A stretch of DNA of 33,963 nt from Oscillospiraceae bacterium (GTDB taxonomy: Bacteria; Bacillota; Clostridia; Oscillospirales; CAG-382), in contig SVRF01000022.1 of the NCBI GenBank assembly GCA_015064945.1, positions 1-33,963 of the forward strand, written 5' to 3'. The notes below the pieces were generated by a model that saw only the letters and a program-made list of their open reading frames with translations, was not told the origin of the DNA and searched no databases. Shown here in pieces: positions 22,463 to 32,400 of the stretch. Numbering within the stretch: position 1 is the first letter of the stretch; each line of letters starts with the position of its first letter. The translations under genes and the position numbers were made by a program.

Positions 22463-24319
22463 ATGACAAAGAAATTATTAGGTTTGCTTTTGGTTGTTGC
22501 AATGTTGGCAAGCTGTCTTGTGGCATGCGGCGGTGAGGATAAGAATGATGATGGCTCCAAAACTCCCGCACAGAGCACAAGCGGTGACGCAAGCGCCGAC
22601 GCAAGCGCCGACAGCGGTGCAAGCACTGAAGACAGCACGAGCTCTGATGAAAGCGGTGACAGCAGTGATGCCGTTACTTTTGAGAGCCTTACCGATAACA
22701 GAGAAAAGCTTGTTTTTCTCTCCGGAGGCGTTGATGATTATGTAAACTACGACGATAAGATTTACGGCGTTCTCGGCGTTGATGGGGAAGCTATCTATGT
22801 TCCCGTCCTTGAAGAAGGCAACGTTTCCAAGTTTGCATTTAACACACAGCTTAAAGAACTTACTGTTGCGGGCGAAAATGCACTTGAAGAAGCTTTCGGA
22901 GGTCCTTTGGGTGTTGAGTTTAATACACTTACCGACGGCACCCGTCTTAATTTGGATGCTGTTGCAAGCTTCTCCGGTATGAATATTAATTTTGACCTTA
23001 AGGCAGGCGAAGACGGTGTTCTTGTTACTTCTCCCTTTATGTTCAAAAAACCCGTGTTTTTAAACGGCGACTACCTTAAGGGGTTGATGGCAGCTTCTAC
23101 CGACTCAACCGAGATTACTGCCGCACTCAGCGAGCTTTCCGCAAGTATTGCAGAGTTTGCCGATAACGCAGCATTTGCAGCTTATTTGCGCTCCAAGGCA
23201 GTAGAGCTTATTCCCGAAGAAGCCGTTAACGCTTCCAAGGTTACCGTAAACGGCGACTACGTAAACGGCGAAGCGGAGACCGATTGTATTGTACTTACCC
23301 TCAGCGGCGCTCAAATGTCCGCAATCTTGGGCAGTCTCCGTCAGTCTGTAGGCGAAGATCCCGAATTTAAGCTTATGACCGCAGGCCTTATCGGAAATCT
23401 TTATAAGTTCCTTTCTCTCGGTGTGTTTGCAGACGCCGATATGGATATGCCCTTTACCACCGATACCGAGCTTTATGATGCAGTGTTTGACCTTACTGAT
23501 GAGCTTGCAGATGAGCTTAAGGACGAAAACGAACTTACCTTCATTTTAAAGCGTTACTTCCTCAACGGCGTTGATTCCCGTATAGATTTTGAGGTTATCG
23601 ACGGTGATATATCCACGGGTATGTCTTGCTGGGATATCTATGTGGATAACGGCAACGATTACGGCATTGTAATTAAAGACGGCGATAACGAAATGCTTAG
23701 TCTTAAAGGCGGCAGCAAGGGCGACAAGGCGGAGATCTCCTTGACCGTAAGTGATTATAGCTATAGCGTGGAAATGGACGAGAACGGTGAGTATCAGGAA
23801 GAAAGGGTTTTGGAAACCGTTATGTCTTCCACCCTTAAGAGAGACGGCAAAAACTTTGAACTTGATGCAGACCTCGGTGGCGAAGTTAAGCTTGATTACG
23901 ACCAAAAAGACGGCCGCTTTGATGCGATACTGTATGCCGACGGTACAAACTACGAGATGGACGGTACTTATACAGAAAAAGACGACGGCGCTGTTATCAA
24001 TGCAAGGATTGAGCTTGGCGGTGACGATGTAGAAGTTACTTATACCCGTAAGAGCACCGTTAGTGAAACCGGCTTCACTCATGACATTGATGTGGAGGTT
24101 AAGATGGAGATTGACGAGGTTATTTCCAAGGCTGTTTTGGAATTCGGTGTGGAACTTGATACCGACAGCGAAGAAACCATTACCGACCCCACACCCGGTG
24201 AAGATGACTATGTAATTGACAGCGAAGAAGATATAGAAAATATTTACAGCAACTTTACCGCCATTTTTATGAGCATGATCGGCAGTGAAGGCGATGCAGA
24301 GCTTGATACCGAACTTTAA
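22463..24319 (+). CDS. Lipoprotein of unknown function, 618 aa
   Basis: A 618-aa lipoprotein. The lipobox is LVAC (Cys22), then a linker of repeated DASADASAD/SSDESGDSSD to about 72. The rest has no motif I recognise. The middle (about 100-350) alternates hydrophobic strands with acidic turns and a helical stretch (AALSELSASIAEFADNAAFA). The C-terminal half (about 370-580) looks like a long antiparallel beta region with many GD/DG turns, as in LolA/LppX-like or beta-solenoid proteins, but this is only impression. Very acidic. The ribosome site AGGAGG is ideal. It ends at a strong terminator. A partner for the GHL10 protein upstream is possible. Confidence 0.85.
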   Translation: MTKKLLGLLLVVAMLASCLVACGGEDKNDDGSKTPAQSTSGDASADASADSGASTEDSTSSDESGDSSDAVTFESLTDNREKLVFLSGGVDDYVNYDDKIYGVLGVDGEAIYVPVLEEGNVSKFAFNTQLKELTVAGENALEEAFGGPLGVEFNTLTDGTRLNLDAVASFSGMNINFDLKAGEDGVLVTSPFMFKKPVFLNGDYLKGLMAASTDSTEITAALSELSASIAEFADNAAFAAYLRSKAVELIPEEAVNASKVTVNGDYVNGEAETDCIVLTLSGAQMSAILGSLRQSVGEDPEFKLMTAGLIGNLYKFLSLGVFADADMDMPFTTDTELYDAVFDLTDELADELKDENELTFILKRYFLNGVDSRIDFEVIDGDISTGMSCWDIYVDNGNDYGIVIKDGDNEMLSLKGGSKGDKAEISLTVSDYSYSVEMDENGEYQEERVLETVMSSTLKRDGKNFELDADLGGEVKLDYDQKDGRFDAILYADGTNYEMDGTYTEKDDGAVINARIELGGDDVEVTYTRKSTVSETGFTHDIDVEVKMEIDEVISKAVLEFGVELDTDSEETITDPTPGEDDYVIDSEEDIENIYSNFTAIFMSMIGSEGDAELDTEL

Positions 24320-24344
24320 TGCTTAATAGGTTCCGTAATTAATA

Positions 24345-24378
24345 AGTGCCGAGGCGTTTTTTCGCCTCGGCACTTTTC
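24345..24378 (+). terminator. Strong intrinsic terminator after the 618-aa lipoprotein gene
   Basis: AGTGCCGAGGCG (24345-24356) pairs perfectly with 24363-24374 over 12 bp, with a T-rich loop and a TTT tail. It also lies beyond the minus-strand small gene stop (24428) and might serve both. Confidence 0.88.
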
Positions 24379-24427
24379 ATACGGTTTAATCTATATAAAC
24401 CGAGAAAAACGGAACAGTCTTTGCAAT

Positions 24428-24667
24428 TTAAAGGTCGTCAACATCTTGTACGGGTCGGTTGTCGCCTTCCCGTGTTATGCCCGTATAGCTGCCGAATGGG
24501 TCAGAATCGCTGTAAAACATTTCCTCTCCGCCTTCGGTATTAAAAAGCATACCGCTTTTTCCCTTAGGGCGTATTTGTTGTTGAGACATAGGACGTACAA
24601 AACCACGTATTATAGGTGTTTTTTGTCCGTTCCGTTTATTGTTAAAAGCTTTTTTCTCTTCTCGCAT
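24428..24667 (-). CDS. Small protein with SYTG...PVQDVDDL tail
   Basis: A 79-aa protein with a basic N-terminal half (MREEKKAFNNKRNGQK) and an acidic tail. The end DPFGSYTG followed by RPVQDVDDL resembles a tail I recall from short hypothetical proteins of gut Clostridia; this is memory, not a search. There is no signal or membrane segment, and it is probably largely unstructured. The ATG at 24667 follows AAGGTGA by 8 nt; the in-frame GTG at 24679 lies inside that ribosome site. It is divergent from ruvX. Function unknown. Confidence 0.65.
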   Translation of the reverse strand: MREEKKAFNNKRNGQKTPIIRGFVRPMSQQQIRPKGKSGMLFNTEGGEEMFYSDSDPFGSYTGITREGDNRPVQDVDDL

Positions 24668-24752
24668 ATCAAAAATCACCTTTCAAAGACCGTTTCGTTT
24701 TCCTTCGGTATCCCTATTATGCTCACAATGCAAAATAAGTATTCATTTTAAG

Positions 24753-24781
24753 TTGACAAAAAATTTTTAACTTGGTATAAT
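24753..24781 (+). promoter_or_regulatory. Consensus sigma-A promoter for ruvX
   Basis: Plus strand: TTGACA (24753-24758), 17-bp spacer, TATAAT (24776-24781), full consensus. The TTG start codon of ruvX is 32 bp downstream. Confidence 0.87.
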
Positions 24782-24812
24782 CCGTTTGTAAAGACAGAAG
24801 GGAAGTGGCGTA

Positions 24813-25232
24813 TTGAAATATATAGGTGTGGATTTCGGTGACGCTCGTGTTGGCATCGCCTCTACTGATTTGGGCGGCTGTATCGCCTCCGCCGTTGGTA
24901 TAATAAAGGTTAAGGGTCTTAACGATGCAGTGGAAAAGGTTACCGCCAAGGCAAAGGAGTTGGGTGGACAGGCATTTGTTGTGGGCTTGCCTAAAACCGC
25001 TTTCGGCACAGAGGAATACAGGGTAGAGCGAACAAAGCGCTTTGCTATTCAGCTTGAAGAAGCTTCGGGGCTTCCCGTACATTTCTGTGACGAGCGTTTC
25101 TCCACGGGCGAGGCGCTCAGATATCTGTCCGAGGGCGGTGTTTACGGTTCAAAGCGCAAGCAGGTGCTGGACGCTGTTGCCGCACAGATAATTCTTCAAT
25201 CCTATGTGGACGGTCTTTCAAGAAAGGGGTAG
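24813..25232 (+). CDS. ruvX: Holliday junction resolvase-like / pre-16S rRNA nuclease YqgF (RuvX)
   Basis: A 139-aa RNase H-fold nuclease of the YqgF family, known for maturing the 5' end of 16S rRNA in E. coli and suggested as a Holliday-junction resolvase. Seen: YIGVDFGDARVGIASTD (Asp7), FVVGLPK, CDERFSTGEA (Asp93/Glu94) and LDAVAAQIILQSYVD (Asp120), giving the acidic active site. The start is TTG at 24813, with GGAAG upstream; the usual MKYIGVDFGxxRxG start confirms it. It is followed 3 bp later by a small membrane protein gene. Confidence 0.93.
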   Translation: MKYIGVDFGDARVGIASTDLGGCIASAVGIIKVKGLNDAVEKVTAKAKELGGQAFVVGLPKTAFGTEEYRVERTKRFAIQLEEASGLPVHFCDERFSTGEALRYLSEGGVYGSKRKQVLDAVAAQIILQSYVDGLSRKG

Positions 25233-25235
25233 ACA

Positions 25236-25484
25236 ATGCGATATATTTTTCCCTTTAATTCCTCCGCAACAAATATATATATGCTTTTGGCAATTACTAT
25301 GTCCTATATAAGCTTTCCCATTATGGCGTTTTTAGTGGTGCATACCGCCTGTATGTTTATGGGTATTTCAACTCATAATACACAGTTTTCCGCCGCCACG
25401 GCGTTTTTGGTTGTAGGCATATACAGCCTAGTCGGCGCCACAACTATGTATGTAAGCTATTTTAAAAGAAAAAATAAACGTTAA
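25236..25484 (+). CDS. Small membrane protein, two predicted helices
   Basis: An 82-aa hydrophobic protein. Two membrane helices are likely, about 15-42 (MLLAITMSYISFPIMAFLVV region) and 52-74 (AATAFLVVGIYSLVGATTMY), with a basic tail FKRKNKR that should face the cytoplasm. AAGGGG lies 6 nt before the ATG and overlaps the ruvX end, so the two are cotranscribed. I do not recognise the family. Confidence 0.72.
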   Translation: MRYIFPFNSSATNIYMLLAITMSYISFPIMAFLVVHTACMFMGISTHNTQFSAATAFLVVGIYSLVGATTMYVSYFKRKNKR

Positions 25485-25498
25485 AAACAAAAAAGCCC

Positions 25499-25527
25499 TT
25501 GACATTCTCAGCGTATTGTTGTAGAAT
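25499..25527 (+). promoter_or_regulatory. Sigma-A promoter for tRNA-Leu
   Basis: Plus strand: TTGACA (25499-25504), 17-bp spacer, TAGAAT (25522-25527). The tRNA starts 33 bp downstream. Confidence 0.8.
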
Positions 25528-25559
25528 ATCAAAGGTCTTTGACCCAAACAATTGAATTT

Positions 25560-25646
25560 GCGGGTATGGCGGAATTGGCAGACGCGCTAGATTCAGGTTC
25601 TAGTGGAGGCAACTCTGTACAGGTTCAAGTCCTGCTACCCGCACCA
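25560..25646 (+). tRNA. tRNA-Leu, anticodon CAG
   Basis: An 87-nt class II tRNA. Acceptor arms GCGGGTA and TACCCGC pair fully; the anticodon stem CTAGA/TCTAG encloses loop TTCAGGT, giving anticodon CAG (reads CUG). A long variable arm (TGGAG...CTCTG), T-loop GGTTCAAGTCC and encoded CCA (25644-25646) are present. Confidence 0.96.
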
Positions 25647-25653
25647 GACAGTG

Positions 25654-25697
25654 AAAATCCGAACCTTTATCCTGTTGGAGAAGGGTTCGGGTTTTTA
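25654..25697 (+). terminator. Terminator after tRNA-Leu
   Basis: CCGAACC (about 25659-25665) pairs with GGTTCGG (25684-25690), then GTTTTT. It starts about 8 bp after the tRNA CCA end. Confidence 0.82.
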
Positions 25698-25757
25698 GTT
25701 ATGCTTTGATGGCTCTTTGTAGGTAGTTGGGATAAAAATTAAAACGGAATAGAATGA

Positions 25758-25796
25758 AAGCAAGCAGTTGCCAAAAGGCGGACGCTTGCTTTTTTG
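25758..25796 (+). terminator. Second hairpin with T-run
   Basis: AAGCAAGC (25758-25765) pairs with GCTTGCTT (25784-25791); inside, GCC-AAAA-GGC can pair too. It is followed by TTTT. No gene lies directly upstream except the already terminated tRNA, so it may be a backup terminator or the end of a lost gene. Confidence 0.65.
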
Positions 25797-26302
25797 CTTC
25801 GGGCGTGTGCCCTTGGTTTGTGACTAAAGTATACCACATGGATTTTGATTTGCGACACAACACGCACGAATTGTCATAATTCTCGGTTCTTTTTTATCTC
25901 TGTTGCTTCGAAGACGCATCTACTGATTAATAAAAGTGTTCGCTTCGTTTTAGTTGCAAAGCGACGAAGGAATATGAGGTCAAACTGCGGTCACACCTTT
26001 TTTAAGCCTAAAGCGTGGTGATAACGATTAAATCTGTGCCGTAATTGTGGATAACGTTTACGTACCACCAAGTATCACTTGCTGTTATACCTCTTGTGTT
26101 CTTATTTGCGTTGTTGTTTGCGGTGTTAGGCATAACGTATCTTTTACGATCGCGCGTTATTATTGTGCAATCTCAAGCGCAAATATTAAATTTTTAATAA
26201 ATTTATAGACGAATTAAAAGTTTTTGACATTATATAGCAGAAGAAGAAAATTTGGGCAGGAAAGAATAACTTTAGATTATTATTGTTAGGGGGAGAGTCC
26301 GA

Positions 26303-26384
26303 TGTCCATAGATAAAATAATTTAAGATTTGGACAGTAATTGGTTTTAGATAAGCCGTGCAGTTCCTTTAAGAGTTTGTACGGT
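26303..26384 (+). promoter_or_regulatory. Structured leader of the RHS gene
   Basis: Two stems lie in the leader: TGTCCA (26303-26308) with TGGACA (26330-26335), and GCCGTGCA (26354-26361) with TGTACGGT (26377-26384, two G-U wobbles). The RHS ATG is about 46 nt after the second stem. It matches no riboswitch consensus I know. Role unproven. Confidence 0.35.
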
Positions 26385-26430
26385 AAAAGTCCGCCGTGAA
26401 TATTATTTTTAAAGAGAGGAAGTGTTACTT

Positions 26431-29400
26431 ATGAAAGGTTTCGCAAGGATATTATCCGTATTTATGTGTATGCTGATGGTGTTGTATGTAATCCCAGCAG
26501 AAGTGTACAGCTTAAAAATTGGCGCTTCAGAGTTGACATCCGAAAAAATAGAAGATACAAATAACGTTTTGTCTACGGCAAGTACGGAAGTAACTGCCCT
26601 TGGCGAAGATGTATCCAAGAGAACTGCAAGCAGTAAAACCATAAGAATGAGCGATGGCAGTTACCGTTTGGTTCAGTATGCAAACGAAGTACACTACCAA
26701 GATGAAGGTGAATGGGTAGAATATGATAACAGCCTTTCTCTTTCTTCTAATTCAGTAATATTAGGCGAGTCTTCCAATAAAGATGCGTCTGTGTTTGTAA
26801 CCACCTCTAATCCTACCGGTTTGAAATTCGGTCAAAGCACAAGCGGTAATGTCGTAAGTTTTGCTGAAGGCAGCAACAAGCTTGAGATGAGCATCATCGG
26901 CGCTAATAAAAACGTTGGTGTTGTACAGGCATCTCGTAGTGCCGAATTGAAGTCTGCTGATAAATATGAGGAAATAATAACTATAGAGAACTATAGCTCT
27001 TCGGTTTTGTATTCGAATGTTTTTGACAATGCTCATATCAGATATACAGCCGCAGGCAATACGGTAAAAGAAGACATAATCGTACATAAAAAAGCAGACA
27101 GCTATGAATATAGTTTTAATTTTTCTCTCACAGGCTTAAATGCCGAACAGCTTTCTGACGGCAGTATCGTATTTACAGACGAAGATACTGACGCAATAAT
27201 GTATTATATTCCTGTAGGGTATATGTATGACAACGTAGGAGACACTTCAACTGCGGTAAGTTACAATCTTACTCAAACGGCAACCGGGTGTATAGTAACT
27301 GTTACCGCTGATGCGGAGTGGATAAATGACAATGAAAGAGATTTCCCGGTTGTTATCGATCCCACTTTGGAAAAAAGCAATGAATATTTGTATTACAGAA
27401 TAAAAGATGCCGATGTATACACTAACCAAACATCTACTTCTATGTGGCAAGCAGAGTTAATGCACGTGGGTGTGTATAACGGCAAAAGATATGACAGCTT
27501 AATTGGTGTAGCCCAACAGGGCGAAAGTGAAAGCTTCACTGTTGATCTATTTAAAATACCCGAAGGCAGCGTTGTTACTAAAGCACAGCTTGAACTGTAC
27601 GCACATGAATATTCAGGTACAACAACAGTAACTCTTCACGCAGTTACTTCGGATTGGAATCACCAGGCACTTACGTACGCTACAAGGCCGAGCTATCGTA
27701 GTATCGTGGTGGATTATAAAAAGGTTACCGCTGCGGGTACAGATTACACGTTTGATTTCACTTCTGTTGCACATGAATGGTTTGAACAAAGCAATGCCGA
27801 CAGTAATTGCAGCAGAGGACTTCTGCTTACAACTGATGATAACAACTATGTCGCTTTTGCAACCGTTAATTATCAAAATGCAGAAAAGTGCCCGAGTATC
27901 ACGATCTCCTACCGTGATACCAAAGGCCTTGACAGCAGGTGGAGCTACAACACACAAAGCGCAGGCGCGGCAGGTGCGGGCGCAGTGAACCTGTTTACGG
28001 GCAACCTTGTGTTTGTACACGACGATATTACTACCAACGGCGAAATACTTCCGCTTACGGTATCCCACGTATACAATTCTCATTACACAAGCCAACAGTA
28101 CACTAATGTTGATGGCGACATTCACACTGCAGACTATACTAATATGAAGGTCGGTAAGGGCTTCAAGCTGTCCGTTCAAGAGAGCGTAACAGAAAAGGAA
28201 ATTGATGACAGTATATGGTATATTTACAACGATTCTGACGGCACAGAATTATATTTTTATAACTTCAACGGCGACAGTGAGTATATAAGCGAGGACGGAT
28301 ATGATTTATCCATAACCAAATCCAACGGCATATATACAATGAGCGACAGTGTAGGCAACACAAAAAAATTCAATAGCGAAGGCAAGTTGTATGAAATTAA
28401 AGATCCATTTGGCAATACGAGGACATATAACTACGCCAATGGAAGAGTAATTTCTATTAGCTACAAGCCTAACGGTGGCAGTAATGCAACGCAGCTCACT
28501 TTTATCTATAACAGCAATAACGCACTGCAAAAGATAATCAACGAACAAGATACATCTCAATATGTTACATTTAGTTATTCTGCAACATATAACGGAACGG
28601 CAAGCAGCAGCTATTCAGGTTTTCTCAGAACAATAACTCACAGCAAAGGCGTTGGCAATTGCAGCTTTACGTATACCGCTGCTGGCAGATTGCAAAGAGT
28701 AACCGATACGGCAACGGGCAACAAACTTTTTTACCAATACAACACAAGCAAAAACTATTCTGCAAGCTATGCAATGATAGATTCTGTCACAGAAGAAACC
28801 TCCTCCGCCACAGGTCAAAAAGTAAGCTTTGTCTACGGCAGCGAAACAACGGCGGTCCGTACAAGCGGTAATGATGACAATCATGGAAATGCCGACGACT
28901 TGCTTACCCATTACGTATTCGACGACCACGGCAGAACCGTCAGCGCATACTCTACCAACTTGAGCGGCACCGAGGTCTACGGTGCGAGCAACGCCGAGTA
29001 TTCGCCTACCGTGCAAGGCTCCAAAAAGAACCACACCATAACCAAGGACAGCGTCAGCGGTGTCCCCGCAGTAAACCTCATAAAAAATTCAAGTATGGAA
29101 AGCACCGACAGTTGGAGCGGTTACTACAGTGGCACGGGCTACTCTTCGACACGCTCTACCGACCAAAAATATATAGGCTCTTACTCCTACAAGCTAACCT
29201 CAACCACTAACAAGAGCAGCGGCTTTACCGAACGGCGCCAAAACGTGACCCTGACCGAAGGCGGAACATACACCCTTTCCGCTTATGTGCGTGTGCAAAG
29301 CCTTGACGCTACCACCGGCTTCTACTTGGAGCTTGGCGGCAATTCATCCCGCAAAATTAAAGATAATTCCCCCGTATACGCCCAAAACGGCTGGCAACGC

Positions 29401-32400
29401 ATAAGCGTTACCGCAGAGCTTGCCGCCGGTACCCACCAGGTGCGCCTGATATTGCAAAAATCCATCGGCACCGTATACGTAGACTGCGTCCAGCTTGAAA
29501 AATCGGACGGCGCATCAAAATATAACCTCTTAAATAACGGCGGCTTTATAGGTGACCTAACAGGCTGGTACCCCACAACCGATATCTACAGCGGCGGCAA
29601 AGCAAAGCTTAAAGGTGTACCCGAAACACAGGTAAGGATCTATCAAACCGTCAACACCAACCTGCCCATAACCACCACCTTTGTCCTGTCCGGCTGGGCG
29701 GAGGCAGACTCTGTTGCCCGCCGTGACGGCAAAAATAACTTTGAACTGGTGGCAAAGCTTAATTACAGTGACGGAAGCTCCGAGCTTACCAACGTCCCCT
29801 TCAGCACCGATAATGCCGAGCTTCAGTTTGCATCCGGCGCCGTAGTAAGCAAAAAGACGGACACAAGCCTTTCCATCAATAATATAACCGTCTACGTTTA
29901 TTACTCAAACAACGCCAACGAAGCATTCTTTGATAACATCTGCCTCGCCATAGAGCCCGCACAAACCTACCTCTATGACGACGACGGCAACCTGATGTCC
30001 GCCACCAACGCCGAGGGTAACAAAATCAATGCGGCGTATTCTGAAGACGGCGTAGATATTTTGTCATACACTAATATTGTAGGTGAACTTTATAACTATA
30101 CCTACAGCTCCGATATTCCACACTTGTTAACCTCCGTCCTTAAACTCTATAATGGCGATAAGTTTTTAAAAACAGACTATGAGTATGACTCCTACGGCAA
30201 CCTGACTAAACAAACAGACCGTGATATGAACTCTGGTGCAGTAACGGACAATATCACAACTCAAAGCAGCTACGACAGCTACGGCAGACTGCTGTCCGTA
30301 ACCGATACGCTCGACAATACTACCACCTATAACCGCAACACCGCAACCGAGCTGCTTAACTATGTGCAGGATGCCAACGGTCACCGCACTGGGTATGAAT
30401 ATAATGAAGTCAGCGAGCTTTTGGAAGCCGTGTTCAACGATAAGGACAAAGACGGCACCATAGATACCGGCGAGGAAAAGGTTGAATATACCTATAACAG
30501 CAAAAACCAGCTTGCCAAGATAATAACCGACAGCACCACCTATAATTTAAGCTACGACAGCTTCGGTAACCTAAGCACCGTAAAAGCGGGAACAAATACC
30601 CTTGCAAGCTATGAGTACAACGATAATAACGGAAAGCTGACTAAAACCACCTACGGCAACAACTTTACTGTCACAAATGTCTATGACAATCTTGACAGAC
30701 TTTCTCAAATAATGTATAATAATGCTGTAGCATACACCGTTTCGTACAACGGTGACGGTGCGGTGTCAAAAATAGTGGACGCCAAAAGCGGTATTACTAC
30801 CGAGTACGAGTATGACTCCCTCGGTAGGCTTGTCACAGCAACAGAGCGTGAAACAAGCACTAACACCGCCGTGCTCGGCACTAGCAACTTCTTTGACTCC
30901 TACGGCAGACCCCTTTTCTCAACCTATACTCTGCCAAGCCAACATTTGTACTATACGGTTGGTTATTTACCTAACTCAAGCTTAATAAACCGTTATACCG
31001 CTGCTGACAGCACCAACTCCCTTACCCGCACCTATACCTATGACGGTCTGCAGCGTGTAACCTCGGTAAGCACTCAGTTTAATGATCTGGGCACCTTGCA
31101 GGAAAGCTATACCTACGTGTCTGACGCAAACAGCACCTCAGGTCTTGTAGCAAGCTATACCGTGGGCAATACAACCTACGCCTACACCTATGACAGGGTG
31201 GGGAACATCACCCAAATAGACGAAAACGGTGATGTGCGCAGACTGTATACCTATGACACAATGGGTCAGCTCATTCGTGAGTATGTATATCCCGCCACAG
31301 GCTCTGTACAGCAGTATCAGTACAGCTATGACAAGTCGGGCAATATCACTCAGTCGATCTATAGCGTAGGTTCAAGCAATACCACCTACAATTATACCTA
31401 CGGCAACCAAAATTGGGGTGATCTGCTTACCAACTACAACGGTACAAGCATCAGCTATGACGCAATAGGTAATCCGTCAAAGTGGCGCAACGCTAATCAG
31501 CTTTCATGGCAAGGCAGAAATCTTATTGCGTTGCAACATACCGACGGTAGCTATAGTGCGTATGCATATAATGCTGACGGAATACGAACCCAAAAGGGAT
31601 ATGTAAATGCTGAGGGTACAGTAGGGGAGATAACGGCAAAATACACCCTTGACGGTAACAAGATAGTGGCAGAGCAACGTGGTGACATCACGCTGTACTA
31701 TCTCTATGACGACACCGGCTCCATAATGGGTATAAGCTACGGCTATGATACCTACACCTTTGCAAAGAACATCCAAGGTGACGTAATAGGCATCTACAGC
31801 GGCGGCGCTCTTGTAGCAAAGTACGAGTATAACGCCTACGGACAAATACTATCTATCACCAACGCAAGCGGTACAGATATCTCCGGCAATGCTTCTCATA
31901 TAGCAAATATCAACCCCTTCCGTTACCGTGGCTACTACTACGACACCGAAACAGGCTTCTACTACCTGCAATCTCGCTACTACGACCCCGTTGTAGGACG
32001 TTTCCTCAACGCCGATGCTTTCGTATCCACAGGTCAAGGTATCCTCGGCAACAATATGTTTGCGTATTGCGGGAATAACCCAGTTGCTCGCATAGACACA
32101 AATGGATTGTTCTGGGATATAGGGCTTGATCTTGTTTCTTTGGGTCACAGCATTTATGAAGTTTGGGAAGATCCAACAGACCCATGGGCGTGGTTTGGGT
32201 TCGCTGGTGATGTCGTAGATCTATTGCCAATAGTAACTGGTGTTGGAGAATCGGTTAAGATTGCTAGAACCGCCAATAAAGTTGTTGATGCTGTTGATAC
32301 CGCTCATGACACTAGCAAAGTGATAGATGCTGTCGATACCGCTCACGACGCCATTAAGGCTATAGATGTCGCTACAGATGGTTTTGGCACCTTATCTCGG

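Larger units (their letters stand above)
25697..26430. other. Gene-poor region between tRNA-Leu and the RHS gene
   Basis: About 730 bp without a supported gene. It holds a terminator-like hairpin at 25758-25796 and the RHS leader stems near 26303-26384. A 41-codon minus-strand frame (26008-26133, MPNTANNNANKN...) reads like protein but has no ribosome site, so it may be a decayed fragment. No clear sigma-A promoter was found; TTGACA at 26224-26229 lacks a good -10 at the right distance. No IS ends or CRISPR repeats seen. Confidence 0.6.

Noticed and set aside
26281..26420. Riboswitch upstream of the RHS gene
   Set aside because: I compared it from memory with c-di-GMP, THF, preQ1, ZTP and SAM classes and saw no matching core bases, so it is listed only as a structured leader.
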